A program made the translations under genes and the position numbers. Below, one piece after another: positions 43,644 through 52,391 of a stretch of DNA of 53,938 nucleotides. The notes under the pieces were generated by a model, which ran no database searches, was not told the origin of the DNA, and was given only the letters and a program-made list of their open reading frames with translations. Position 1 is the first letter of the stretch; every line of letters begins with the position of its first letter. Source of the stretch: Deltaproteobacteria bacterium (lineage in GTDB: Bacteria; Desulfobacterota; DSM-4660; Desulfatiglandales; HGW-15); the NCBI GenBank assembly GCA_019310525.1, contig JAFDEE010000002.1, positions 1 to 53,938 of the forward strand. The letters are read 5' to 3'.

Positions 43644-44399
43644 TCAGACCTCCTGAAAATACTTCATGTAGATTTCTTCCAGGGTGTAGGTTTTCCCTTC
43701 AACCCCCAGCTTCTCGCGGGCCAACTCGTCGATCGATCCCTCAGCCACCATTTTCCCGTTGATCATGATTCCCACCCGGTCGGAAATCTTCTGTACCTCG
43801 TGAAGGGCGTGGGAGGAGAGAAGAACCGTGATGCCCCGCTCCCGGTTCAAGGACTGAATCAACTCGATGAGGCGGATGGCCCCCTTCGGATCCAGCCCCA
43901 GAGTGGGTTCATCGAGAAAAAGGACCTTGGGTTTCTTGATCAACACCTCGGCTATCCCCAGGCGTTGTTTCATGCCCCTGGAAAATGTGCCGACTTTCTT
44001 CCCATCAGCCTCATCAGCGAGTCCCACGATCTCAAGGGCCTCCCTGATCCGCTCCCTCGCCTCCTTCCGGTCGAGGCCGTTCAGGTCGGCTACATATTCA
44101 AGGCTTTGTACGGCATCCAAATCTCCATAGAAACCCACGTTCTCCGGAAGATACCCGACTTGGCGTTTCACCTCCTTCGGGTTTCGAAGTGGGTCGAAAC
44201 CGCAAACGGATAGGGTCCCATCGCTGGGCTGGGTGAGTCCCAGGAGCATCAAGAGAGTCGTGCTCTTTCCCGCTCCATTGGGCCCAAGGAAACCGAAGAT
44301 CTCTCCTTCCAAGATCTGGAAAGACAGATTGTCTACGGCCGTATGATTCCCGTACCGTTTGGTCAGCCCTCTGGCTTCAATGATGTTTTTTCCGCTCAT
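43644..44399 (-). CDS. ABC transporter ATP-binding protein (exporter)
   Basis: 251-residue ATPase with Walker A GPNGAGKST (39-47), Q loop VGYLPEN, signature FSRGMKQRLGIAEVL, Walker B VLFLDEPTLGLD and switch-His LLSSHALHEV. NodI/NatA/NosF type, partner of the ABC-2 permease. It begins one base after the NEW3-domain gene. Confidence 0.93.
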   Translation of the reverse strand: MSGKNIIEARGLTKRYGNHTAVDNLSFQILEGEIFGFLGPNGAGKSTTLLMLLGLTQPSDGTLSVCGFDPLRNPKEVKRQVGYLPENVGFYGDLDAVQSLEYVADLNGLDRKEARERIREALEIVGLADEADGKKVGTFSRGMKQRLGIAEVLIKKPKVLFLDEPTLGLDPKGAIRLIELIQSLNRERGITVLLSSHALHEVQKISDRVGIMINGKMVAEGSIDELAREKLGVEGKTYTLEEIYMKYFQEV

Positions 44400-44400
44400 C

Positions 44401-45627
44401 TTAACGCCTTCCCATTTTGACGAACAGGATCACAAGCCCCAGGATTACCATCACGATGATTCCGATCCCGATCCATCCCCAGGCACTTGAGGCCTTAACT
44501 GTGACCCTGAGTTCCAGGTTTTTGGATGCCTTTTCGCCATCCACCGACAGATTCACGGAATAGTCTCCCACAAGGGCCTGCTCCGAAGGAGTGATGGTCA
44601 CCTCGATCTGCCTCAATTCACCCGGCGGAAGGACATCGATTTTTTCCGGCTTGAACTCAACTTTCCAGTTTTCGGGCTTGACGGACAAGAATTTTATCCC
44701 GTTTTGGGCCGCTGAACCGGTGTTCTTGACATAGAAAGAAAAGTTGGCCGCCTTACCCTGATAAGCGTCCAGGGATAGGAGACCGTCAGGGGTCCCGGCT
44801 TCGAGTTTGTAAGTACCCGTCAGCACCACCACGAGCTCGGCCTCGGCCTTCGCTCTGTCCGAGGCCACCTTGACCTTGATGGGATACCGGCCGGGCTGGG
44901 CGAGGGGATAGGGTTTGACCTCCACGGCCATGGTGGAACTCTGGTTGGCCTTGATCCTCAGGCTGGAAATGTACTTCTGCTCGTAGGCGGGTTTAAAATT
45001 GATATCCCAGTTTTTCGGTCCCTGGGCGATGAGATTGAAGATGGTATCCTTGTCGATCTTGCTTTCAACCTCCAGGGAAAATTCGAACCGGGCGTCCGTG
45101 GGCCCACGAAGCACGGGATAAGAGGTCATGATCTTGACCCCTTTCGACTTTTTCTCGGTTTCCTTTTCCTTGACCGTCACCTGGAATCGGCTGGTGGAGA
45201 CCAGCTTGCCGTCAAGGGTCTTTCCCTTGATCTCGAACACATATTTCCCGGGTCCCACACTCTTGTCCGGTTCCGCCTCGAAAGTCACGCTCCTGGAACT
45301 GTCGCTTTCCACGTGGATACCCGTGACATCGAACTGGTAGGTCTTGATTCGGGCCTTCCATCCCTTGGGGATAACGGGAATGCTTAGTTCGATGCTCTCG
45401 TCTCTCTGTCCCCCGTTTTTCACGTTCAGATCCAGGCTCACGTCCTCACCCTTCTGAACGATCACCCCCGTGTATTCCGGGGCCACGGATATCTCCCTCG
45501 GAGGAAGCTGTTTCTTGTCATCCTCGCCATAGGCGTAAGCCGGATAGGAGACGAAGATCATCGCCAGGAGAAAAGGGACCAAGACCGCGTAAAGGACCGA
45601 ATACGAACCATACCCTCTCGCTTTCAT
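44401..45627 (-). CDS. Exported NEW3-domain (NPCBM-associated) protein
   Basis: 408 residues with a signal peptide (MKARGYGSYSVLYAVLVPFL, cleavage near AYA), several beta-sandwich repeats of the NEW3 type (SVAPEYTGVIVQKGEDVSLDLNVKNGG, then GAAQNGIKFLSVKPENWKVEFKP) and a C-terminal membrane anchor WGWIGIGIIVMVILGLVILF followed by Lys-Met-Gly-Arg-Arg. It is the first gene of a three-gene exporter unit with ATPase and permease, overlapping or one to two bases apart. It is likely the extracytoplasmic part of that system. The ATG at 45627 behind AGGAGG is preferred over a GTG at 45633. Confidence 0.85.
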   Translation of the reverse strand: MKARGYGSYSVLYAVLVPFLLAMIFVSYPAYAYGEDDKKQLPPREISVAPEYTGVIVQKGEDVSLDLNVKNGGQRDESIELSIPVIPKGWKARIKTYQFDVTGIHVESDSSRSVTFEAEPDKSVGPGKYVFEIKGKTLDGKLVSTSRFQVTVKEKETEKKSKGVKIMTSYPVLRGPTDARFEFSLEVESKIDKDTIFNLIAQGPKNWDINFKPAYEQKYISSLRIKANQSSTMAVEVKPYPLAQPGRYPIKVKVASDRAKAEAELVVVLTGTYKLEAGTPDGLLSLDAYQGKAANFSFYVKNTGSAAQNGIKFLSVKPENWKVEFKPEKIDVLPPGELRQIEVTITPSEQALVGDYSVNLSVDGEKASKNLELRVTVKASSAWGWIGIGIIVMVILGLVILFVKMGRR

Positions 45628-45633
45628 AAACAC

Positions 45634-45915
45634 ATTCCTCCTTGTATTTATTGATCACGGGTTAGAATTTGCAGATCAATGTAAAACATGGTTGGTTAGG
45701 GTAGAGATGAAGTTGATCATGCCGGGTTAGATCGTTGGACAATATAATCCCCCATCCCCAAATGTCAAGCCGGGTCTATCGGTTCTGGTCGACGGGCAGG
45801 CGGGAAGATCGGACCGGCTTTCCCTTAGAAGATCCTGGAGGAGGACGCTCGGTTCATGGGTGGGTTCTCCTGTTGCGGAAAAAAGGTTGTACAACGGATT
45901 CGTTGAGGGTAATTT
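45634..45915. other. Divergent control region of recD2 and the exporter
   Basis: 282 bases. A TATAAT lies at 45743-45748, about 170 bp before the recD2 start, without a clear -35. GAGGG sits ahead of the recD2 GTG. Nothing else was recognised. Confidence 0.3.
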
Positions 45916-48147
45916 GTGGCCATGGATGAAACGATGGATTCCATTACACGCCGCGTGAAAGACCCCGGTGTGGAAGGCCTGGTGGACCTTCAGGGCCAAA
46001 TCGAGCGGATTACTTACACCAACGAGGAAAACGGGTTCACCATCGCCCGGGTGAAGGTTTACGGCCAGCGGGATCTCGTCACCGTGGTGGGGAACCTGAT
46101 GGCCCCCGTTCCTGGTGAGATCATCCGCATGCGGGGGGAGTGGACCCGGCATCCAAGGTATGGTGAACAATTCAAGATTCTCCATTACCGGTCCCTGGTG
46201 CCTGCCTCCGTTCACGGTATCGAGAAGTACTTGGGTTCCGGTCTCATCAAGGGAATCGGTCCCATTATGGCCAAGCGGATCGTGAAGCGGTTCGGGAAGG
46301 ACACCCTGGAGATCATTGAAAAGCAGATCGAAAGGCTCTCAGAGGTCGCGGGCGTCGGGAAGAAACGTATCGAGATGATCAGGAAGGCATGGGAAGATCA
46401 GCGGGAAATCCGCCAGGTCATGCTCTTTCTGCAGTCCCATGGGGTCAGCTCCGCCTATGCCACCAAGATCTTCAAACAGTACGGGAATCTTTCTATCCAG
46501 GTGGTCCGGGAGAATCCCTATCGCCTGGCCACGGACATCTTCGGGATCGGGTTTGTCACCGCGGACCGGATCGCTGAAAAATTGGGTTTTTCGAAGGATT
46601 CCGAACTTCGTGCACAGGCGGGGATCCTTTATGTTCTTCACCAGCTCTCGGATGAAGGGCATGTCTATTATCCTTATGAGGCCCTCATCGATCGGTGCCG
46701 GGAAATCCTGCAGGTGGACCGAGAGGTGCTCATCAAGGCCATAGGGAAGATCGCCCTTGAGGGAAGAATCGTTATCGAGGATGCAAACGAGGGGGAAGAA
46801 TATATCGAAAACCTAAAGGCGGTCTACCTGGCCAAGTACCATGTTTCCGAGACCGGGATTGCGTCCCGGCTCAAGGCATTGATCAGCGCGCCGAGATCCA
46901 TCCGTGAGATCAATGCCGCTGCGGCCGTTGAGTGGGTACAGGAGAAGTTGTCCTTCAGGCTCGCCCCCAAACAAATAGAGGCCATCCAGTGCGCGGCTCG
47001 AGGAAAAGTCACGGTCATCACCGGAGGACCCGGGACGGGTAAGACGACAATCATCAATGCCCTCCTGAAGATCTTCTCCAGGCTGGGGGTCAAGATCCTC
47101 ATGGCCGCTCCGACGGGCCGCGCCGCAAAAAGGATGACCGAGGCCACGGGCCATGAGGCCAAAACGATCCACCGTTTGCTCGAATACAGCATCCAGAAGG
47201 GGAAATTCCAAAAGAATGAAGCCCATCCCCTGGACTGCGATCTCCTTGTCCTGGACGAGACCTCCATGGTGGACACCATCCTCATGTACCATCTACTCAA
47301 GGCCGTCCCTCCGGGGGCCCTTCTCGTTCTCGTCGGAGACATCAACCAGCTCCCCTCGGTGGGAGCCGGAAACGTGCTAAAGGATATCATTGATTCCGGC
47401 AGCGTGCCGGTCGTGGAACTCAAGGAGATCTTCCGCCAGGCCCGCCGAAGCCTGATCATCGTCAACGCCCACAGGATCAACAACGGCCTCCTCCCTATCC
47501 TGCGGCCCGCGGGAGGGGCCCCGGGTGATTTCTACTTCATCGAGCAGGAAGACCCCGAGGAGGTGCCCCGGGTGATCATCGACCTGGCCGCAGAACGGAT
47601 ACCGAAACGGTTCGGATTCGATCCCCTGCAAGACATCCAGATCCTCACTCCCATGCACAAGGGAACCGCAGGAGCGGCCAACCTGAACCTGGAACTCCAG
47701 AAGGCCTTGAATCCTTCCGAGGAAAGGCTGGCCCGCGGGAACAGGGATTTCCGGGTCAGGGACAAGGTCATGCAGATCAAGAACAATTATGACAAGGAGG
47801 TCTTCAACGGCGACATCGGCTGGATACGCCGGATCGACCGGGAAAACCAGGAAATCGTCGTCACCTTTGAGGGCCGGGACATCCCCTACGACTTCTCGGA
47901 CCTGGATGAAATCATGCTTGCCTATGCCGTCTCCATTCACAAGTCCCAGGGATCCGAGTACCCGGTGGTGATCATTCCGGTGCTGACCCAGCACTATGTT
48001 CTTCTTCAACGCAACCTGATCTACACTGCAATCACGCGGGGCAAGAACCTCGTGGTCATGGTGGGTTCACGGAAGGCGTTGGCCATCGCCGTCGGCAACA
48101 ACAAGACGGAGAAGCGGTTCACCCGCTTGAGGGAACGGCTCCGTTGA
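45916..48147 (+). CDS. recD2: RecD2-type DNA helicase (RecD/TraA family)
   Basis: 743-residue 5'-3' SF1B helicase acting in DNA repair without RecBC. N-terminal OB-like domain (GQIERITYTNEENGFTIARVKVYG), HhH-containing region (LIKGIGPIMAKRIVKRFG and EVAGVGKKRIEMI), then helicase motifs: Walker A GGPGTGKTT (about 369-377), Walker B LLVLDETSMVD, and the C-terminal HKSQGSEYPVVIIPVL and ITRGKNLVVMVG of motifs V/VI. The GTG at 45916 has GAGGG six bases upstream; an ATG two codons later is less well placed. Its last 29 bases overlap the convergent amidohydrolase gene. Confidence 0.94.
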   Translation: MAMDETMDSITRRVKDPGVEGLVDLQGQIERITYTNEENGFTIARVKVYGQRDLVTVVGNLMAPVPGEIIRMRGEWTRHPRYGEQFKILHYRSLVPASVHGIEKYLGSGLIKGIGPIMAKRIVKRFGKDTLEIIEKQIERLSEVAGVGKKRIEMIRKAWEDQREIRQVMLFLQSHGVSSAYATKIFKQYGNLSIQVVRENPYRLATDIFGIGFVTADRIAEKLGFSKDSELRAQAGILYVLHQLSDEGHVYYPYEALIDRCREILQVDREVLIKAIGKIALEGRIVIEDANEGEEYIENLKAVYLAKYHVSETGIASRLKALISAPRSIREINAAAAVEWVQEKLSFRLAPKQIEAIQCAARGKVTVITGGPGTGKTTIINALLKIFSRLGVKILMAAPTGRAAKRMTEATGHEAKTIHRLLEYSIQKGKFQKNEAHPLDCDLLVLDETSMVDTILMYHLLKAVPPGALLVLVGDINQLPSVGAGNVLKDIIDSGSVPVVELKEIFRQARRSLIIVNAHRINNGLLPILRPAGGAPGDFYFIEQEDPEEVPRVIIDLAAERIPKRFGFDPLQDIQILTPMHKGTAGAANLNLELQKALNPSEERLARGNRDFRVRDKVMQIKNNYDKEVFNGDIGWIRRIDRENQEIVVTFEGRDIPYDFSDLDEIMLAYAVSIHKSQGSEYPVVIIPVLTQHYVLLQRNLIYTAITRGKNLVVMVGSRKALAIAVGNNKTEKRFTRLRERLR

Positions 48148-49372
48148 AGGGTTCTCTATAGGCCTTTGGCAGATCCCGCTGGTTGGCGGTGAAGAATCGT
48201 GGGAAATACTCCTTCGTGGCCCTGGAAGCAAGAAACTTAAAGGCGTTTTCTCCTACGGCCCGCCAGTAAAGATCCGGCATCAGGGTCTCGAAGGATCTCC
48301 AGTAGTTTTGTAAAGGACATTGGATTCGGAGCATGTACCAATCGCTGCCCAGCAGCACTTTTCCTTCCACTCCCCTGATCCTCTTTTCCAGCACCTTCCT
48401 ATAACCGTCAGCCAGGGGGGAGGTAACAACTCCATGGAATGAAAGATCCGTATACACATTCTCATAGTCCCTCATGAATTCGAGAATCGTGTCGCTCCAC
48501 CTCTCCCTGGGGGTGTCTCCCGCTGCCAGGGCCGCCCATTCGCCGAGTCCACCGAAATGGGCGAAATTGACCTTCAACCGGGGGAATCTGGCGAACACGG
48601 GCCGCCAGTGGGCCGGATCGGCCAAGTGGCGGTAATAACTCTTGGGGTTCCCGATCCCCGGCCTGTGTTCGTTGGAATAGACCCCGGCGCTCCAACTGCA
48701 GTGAACCGTAATGGGAATGGCCGGACGGGAATCGCAGCAAAAGGCGTAAAGGTTCCACAGGGCCTCCTCGACACCGGGCTCTTCATTTTCAGCCGGCTTG
48801 AACCCCAATGGCGGATAGAGCTTTATGCCGACAAAGCCCTGCCCCTCGATGGCCCTGACCGCCTTATCAAGGGCATCTTTTCCCCTGGGATCAAATCCGT
48901 AAAAAGGCATGAACCGGCCGCCGGCCTCCAAAACAAGCCCTGACATGATCTCCTTCTGGGTCTCGTAAGTACGGGCCGAACCGCTGCCGGGATAGGCATG
49001 GCTCATGTCCACCATCAATGGGACCCAAACATCCATTTGGGGGGCACGGCGCATCAGCTCCATTGCAATCTTTTTGATGCCAAGTCGGCCGATCTTCATG
49101 AAGGCGAGGAAATCTCCAGGGCTCTTGAGCACGGCGAAAAGGGAGTCCTTTTCCTGCCTGTCCGCGGCCTGGCGAAACAGCGCCAGGACGTCGAAAAAGA
49201 AGTTTTCAAAAGAAAGCAGGTTCCCGATGGATGTCCATTCGGCGCCTCCCTTGACTTTTTTGATCCATTCCCCGGCCTTTCTGCTGAGGGAGATTCCGAA
49301 GCGACTCGCGAGCATTCCCCCCACAGGAACGCAGTCGTTATCAAAGACATGGCAGTGGCAATCAATCTTCAA
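48119..49372 (-). CDS. Amidohydrolase family protein
   Basis: 417-residue metal-dependent hydrolase of the amidohydrolase_2 (TIM-barrel) superfamily. MKIDCHCHVFD (H6, H8), GIKLYPPLGFKP, ITVHCSW, VNFAHFGGLGEW and LGSDWYM give the metal and catalytic ligands in order. The start is a TTG at 49372 overlapping the stop of the SUMF1 gene (TTGA) behind GAGAGGA; no ATG fits. Substrate not recognised: such proteins act on decarboxylation or hydrolysis of carboxylic acids. The 3' end overlaps recD2 by 29 bases. Confidence 0.82.
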   Translation of the reverse strand: MKIDCHCHVFDNDCVPVGGMLASRFGISLSRKAGEWIKKVKGGAEWTSIGNLLSFENFFFDVLALFRQAADRQEKDSLFAVLKSPGDFLAFMKIGRLGIKKIAMELMRRAPQMDVWVPLMVDMSHAYPGSGSARTYETQKEIMSGLVLEAGGRFMPFYGFDPRGKDALDKAVRAIEGQGFVGIKLYPPLGFKPAENEEPGVEEALWNLYAFCCDSRPAIPITVHCSWSAGVYSNEHRPGIGNPKSYYRHLADPAHWRPVFARFPRLKVNFAHFGGLGEWAALAAGDTPRERWSDTILEFMRDYENVYTDLSFHGVVTSPLADGYRKVLEKRIRGVEGKVLLGSDWYMLRIQCPLQNYWRSFETLMPDLYWRAVGENAFKFLASRATKEYFPRFFTANQRDLPKAYREPFNGAVPSSG

Positions 49373-50337
49373 CGCTTCCTCTCCCCCCGCACCGGTAGCA
49401 TAACCGGCCTGAAACCCACCCCGGCTCCGGAAAGGTCTGCCCGGAGGCTGAAACGCCTCGCGCACCGTACGCTCCAGGCATCGATATTCCAGCTCCCGCC
49501 CCGGAGTATCCGGTCCAGGTCTTCTTTCAGGTGAACCGGGTTCCTGGAGGCATGTCTCTTGTAAGCATCCGCTTCGTACCCGTCCAGGCACCATTCCCAT
49601 ACGTTGCCGCTCATGTCGTGGATCCCCAGGCCGTTCGGTGCCTTGAGGCCGACGGGCCGAGTCGTCCCCCCGCTGTTCTCATCATACCAGGCCAAGGACT
49701 CCACGTCGTCGCCTCCGGCGTAAAACTCTTGTCTTCCTCCGCTCCTGGCCGCGTATTCCCACTGGGCCTCGGTTGGAAGATCAAAGACCCATTCTCCCTT
49801 GTGGGCCTCGGTCAATTTTCGCACAAAGGCCCGGGCCTCGTGCCAGGTGACCTGTTCCACCGGGTGGAGCTCTCCCTTGAACTTGCTGGGATTATCGCCC
49901 ATGAGAGTTGTCCACTGGGACTGGGTGACGGGATATCGGGCAATATAGTAGCTGTCTAGGGTTACCTCGTGGACCGGGAGTTCGTTTTCAAATCCATCCC
50001 CAAAGGTATCCCCCATCAGGAAAGAACCGGCGGGAACCGGCAGGAAAACCATTCCCGTGATGGGTTCCCTGAAGGTTTGGGAGAGAGGCTCATCCGCCGC
50101 CTCCCTCCGCCCGCAGGCCGGGCATTCGGCCTGCCCGGCGGACAGGCGGGTGCCACAGGTTTTGCAGATCAAGGGATTCCCGCATTCCGGACAGCGCCTC
50201 CAATGGGCCTTGACCGGAATTCCACAATGGGGACAGGAAGGAGGAGTCAAGGGGGTTTCGCAGGCCGGGCAAAACTTCCAACTTTCTTTTACCTCTTCCC
50301 CGCACCTGGGGCAGGAGGGTTTCCGGGTCTCCGTCAT
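49369..50337 (-). CDS. Zinc-ribbon plus SUMF1/formylglycine-enzyme-fold protein
   Basis: 322 residues. The N-terminal 78 residues hold three zinc ribbons (C9, C12, C23, C26; C35, C38, C49, C52; C58, C61, C72, C75). The rest is a SUMF1 domain (GMVFLPVPAGSFLMGDTFGDGFENELPVHEVTL, NPVHLKEDLDRILRGGSWNIDAWSVRCARR, GFRPVML). The redox cysteine pair of the formylglycine-generating enzyme is absent: the equivalent stretch is NIDAWSV, leaving only VRCARR. It is therefore a fold relative, probably a binding or enzyme-accessory protein, not a sulfatase activator. Begins a unit with the amidohydrolase. Confidence 0.82.
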   Translation of the reverse strand: MTETRKPSCPRCGEEVKESWKFCPACETPLTPPSCPHCGIPVKAHWRRCPECGNPLICKTCGTRLSAGQAECPACGRREAADEPLSQTFREPITGMVFLPVPAGSFLMGDTFGDGFENELPVHEVTLDSYYIARYPVTQSQWTTLMGDNPSKFKGELHPVEQVTWHEARAFVRKLTEAHKGEWVFDLPTEAQWEYAARSGGRQEFYAGGDDVESLAWYDENSGGTTRPVGLKAPNGLGIHDMSGNVWEWCLDGYEADAYKRHASRNPVHLKEDLDRILRGGSWNIDAWSVRCARRFSLRADLSGAGVGFRPVMLPVRGERKR

Positions 50338-50397
50338 TGGATATTTACTCCCTTACCAGGCACAAAAAAGGCTTCGCCCATCCATCCCTCGCCGTTT

Positions 50398-51651
50398 TTA
50401 CGGCCCCGCGGGACCAAATTCGTCGAGATAAAGGCAGGCAAACACCTTGGCATCAAACATGATATCGCTGATCAGGCAAAACTCATTGGGTTGATGGGCC
50501 GTGTCAGGGGCGGTCATCCATACGGCCGCCGGGAACCCAAGATTTCGAAAGAGGGAAGCCACCGTTGCTCCGCCGATGCCCATCGGGCGGGCCCTTTTTC
50601 CCGATACAACCCTGATGGATTGTACCAGTTCCCTGACAACCGGGGCATCCTCGGGTGTGGGATCTGCGGCCTTCTCCTTTTGGACCGCATCGATTTGAAC
50701 AGAAAGGCCCGTGGACTCAGCTACCTGCGCTGCGATCTCTCGGGCGGCGGTTAGAATCTCCTCAGGGCCATAGTGGGGCAGTACCCGGCAGTCCAGGTAG
50801 AAGATATCTTTTCCAGGGAGAGTATTTACGTTGGGGACGTTGGCTTCCATCTTTGTAGGTTCAAAGGTGGAATAGGGTGGCTTGAAGAGATCGTCACTGA
50901 AATCGTACCTTTCTTTCAGGCCTTTGTGGAGGGCCAGGATAAGCCTGGCCGCCCCCACGAGACTGTTTATCCCCTTCTCCGGGGTGCTGGCATGACACTG
51001 CCGGCCATTGACCGTAACCTTCAGCCACAGCACGGATTTCTCCGCCACCTCGATGAGGGTCCCCTCCTCGTTCCCGGCATCCGGCACGACGATGAGGTCC
51101 CTGGGGTCAAAATACTCCCTTCGCTGCTCCAGCAAATACTGAAGCCCGTAACGGCTTCCGCTCTCCTCGTCGGCCAGGAATACCAATCCGACGGATCTGC
51201 CGGGTCTCAACCCGGTTTCCCGGATGGCCTTCAAGGCGAGCAGGGAAGATACAATCCCGTGCTGGTCGTCCTGGACACCTCGGCCGATCAACCGATCACC
51301 TTCTACCCGGAGCTTAAAGGGATCGCTTTTCCAAAGGGAAAGATCCCCCGGTGGAACGATATCCATATGACTCAGGATCCACACCTTACGCTCCCCTTCA
51401 TTTCCCTTCCACCTGCAGATCAGGTTCGGTCTGTATCCGTCCTTCGCCCTGGGGTCAGGCGCCCGAACTTCTTCAATAACGTCGGCGCCGAGGGCCGTTA
51501 CTTCCTCTTTCAGGAAGGCCGCTTTCTCGTGTTCCCCTGATCCGCCGTTCCCCGGGCCAATGGCCGGTCTGGAGGTAAGCTCCGTCTGCAACCGGATGAT
51601 TTCATCCCTCGAATCATCGATCCACCCGAAAACTTCCTGAAGTTTCGACAT
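50398..51651 (-). CDS. M20 family metallopeptidase (ArgE/DapE-like)
   Basis: 417-residue di-zinc hydrolase. SHMDIVPPG (H95, D97), GRGVQDDQHGI (D128), FLADEESGSRYG (E162, E163 catalytic/metal), VPDAGNEEG, and HASTPEKGINSL of the dimerisation domain. Cleaves amide bonds of acylated amino acids or dipeptides. GGGAGAG precedes the ATG at 51651. The next gene upstream, plsC-like, ends at 51652, so the two are adjacent and probably co-transcribed. No amino-acid biosynthesis genes flank it, so the substrate is open. Confidence 0.87.
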   Translation of the reverse strand: MSKLQEVFGWIDDSRDEIIRLQTELTSRPAIGPGNGGSGEHEKAAFLKEEVTALGADVIEEVRAPDPRAKDGYRPNLICRWKGNEGERKVWILSHMDIVPPGDLSLWKSDPFKLRVEGDRLIGRGVQDDQHGIVSSLLALKAIRETGLRPGRSVGLVFLADEESGSRYGLQYLLEQRREYFDPRDLIVVPDAGNEEGTLIEVAEKSVLWLKVTVNGRQCHASTPEKGINSLVGAARLILALHKGLKERYDFSDDLFKPPYSTFEPTKMEANVPNVNTLPGKDIFYLDCRVLPHYGPEEILTAAREIAAQVAESTGLSVQIDAVQKEKAADPTPEDAPVVRELVQSIRVVSGKRARPMGIGGATVASLFRNLGFPAAVWMTAPDTAHQPNEFCLISDIMFDAKVFACLYLDEFGPAGP

Positions 51652-52383
51652 TCAGCTCTCCCTTTCGTATAGTCCGGCCGTTTCCCGAATTCCTGCAACC
51701 GGATCGGGTCCAAGGCCCGATAATGCCGCCACGTCATTCATTGCTTGAAGGAGAAGATCTCCCGTTCGATCAAAAGTCCGCCCCCAAAGGGGCTTCCCAA
51801 AAACAATCCGCACCTCCATCCGCCCTCTCCCCGGCAGGTAACGGATCCCAACGGGAATAAAAGGGACCTCCACCCGCGGGTGTATGTATCTGACCAACCC
51901 GGCCTGGAAGGCTCCCACACTTCCTACGTAATAGGTCCCTTCCGGAAAGATCACCACACCTTCGCCCCCTTGAAGGAGCCCCGCCATCAACCGAAAGGAA
52001 TCCCTGCTTTCCATGGGCCGGGCTCGATTTACAGGGATGCCGCCGAGAGCGGAGATGTAACGGCCCAACAGGGGATTCGAGAAGAGTTCGACCTTGGCCA
52101 TGAAATACAGCAGCCGGGGAGCCGCCAATGAAAGCAACGGCACATCTTCCCAGCGCTGATGCTTGGGCAGGAGGATGAAGGCGCCCCTTCTCGGGACGTT
52201 CTCCATGCCCGAAGCCCTCAACCGGAACCGGCATGAAAAAAAGATGGAGGCAACTATTTTTGTCAGGAAAACAACAGCGTTTTTTCTTTTTCCCACCCCT
52301 TTTACGACCAAAGCCAAAGACTCCCCGGGACGTTTTTCCGGAATGAGAGGCCCCTCTTTCAACAACACCGCCCCACGTTCCAC
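51652..52383 (-). CDS. 1-acyl-glycerol-3-phosphate acyltransferase-like (PlsC family)
   Basis: 243 residues of the acyltransferase family acting in phospholipid synthesis at the inner membrane. Catalytic HX4D as H75-QRWE-D80, acceptor-binding FPEGT (146-150), VNRARP motif and PFIPVGIRY. The frame begins with GTG at 52383, eight bases after the glmS stop, behind a weak AAGGCCGGG; another start a few codons later is possible. Transcribed with glmS. Confidence 0.82.
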   Translation of the reverse strand: MERGAVLLKEGPLIPEKRPGESLALVVKGVGKRKNAVVFLTKIVASIFFSCRFRLRASGMENVPRRGAFILLPKHQRWEDVPLLSLAAPRLLYFMAKVELFSNPLLGRYISALGGIPVNRARPMESRDSFRLMAGLLQGGEGVVIFPEGTYYVGSVGAFQAGLVRYIHPRVEVPFIPVGIRYLPGRGRMEVRIVFGKPLWGRTFDRTGDLLLQAMNDVAALSGLGPDPVAGIRETAGLYERES

Positions 52384-52391
52384 CCGGCCTT

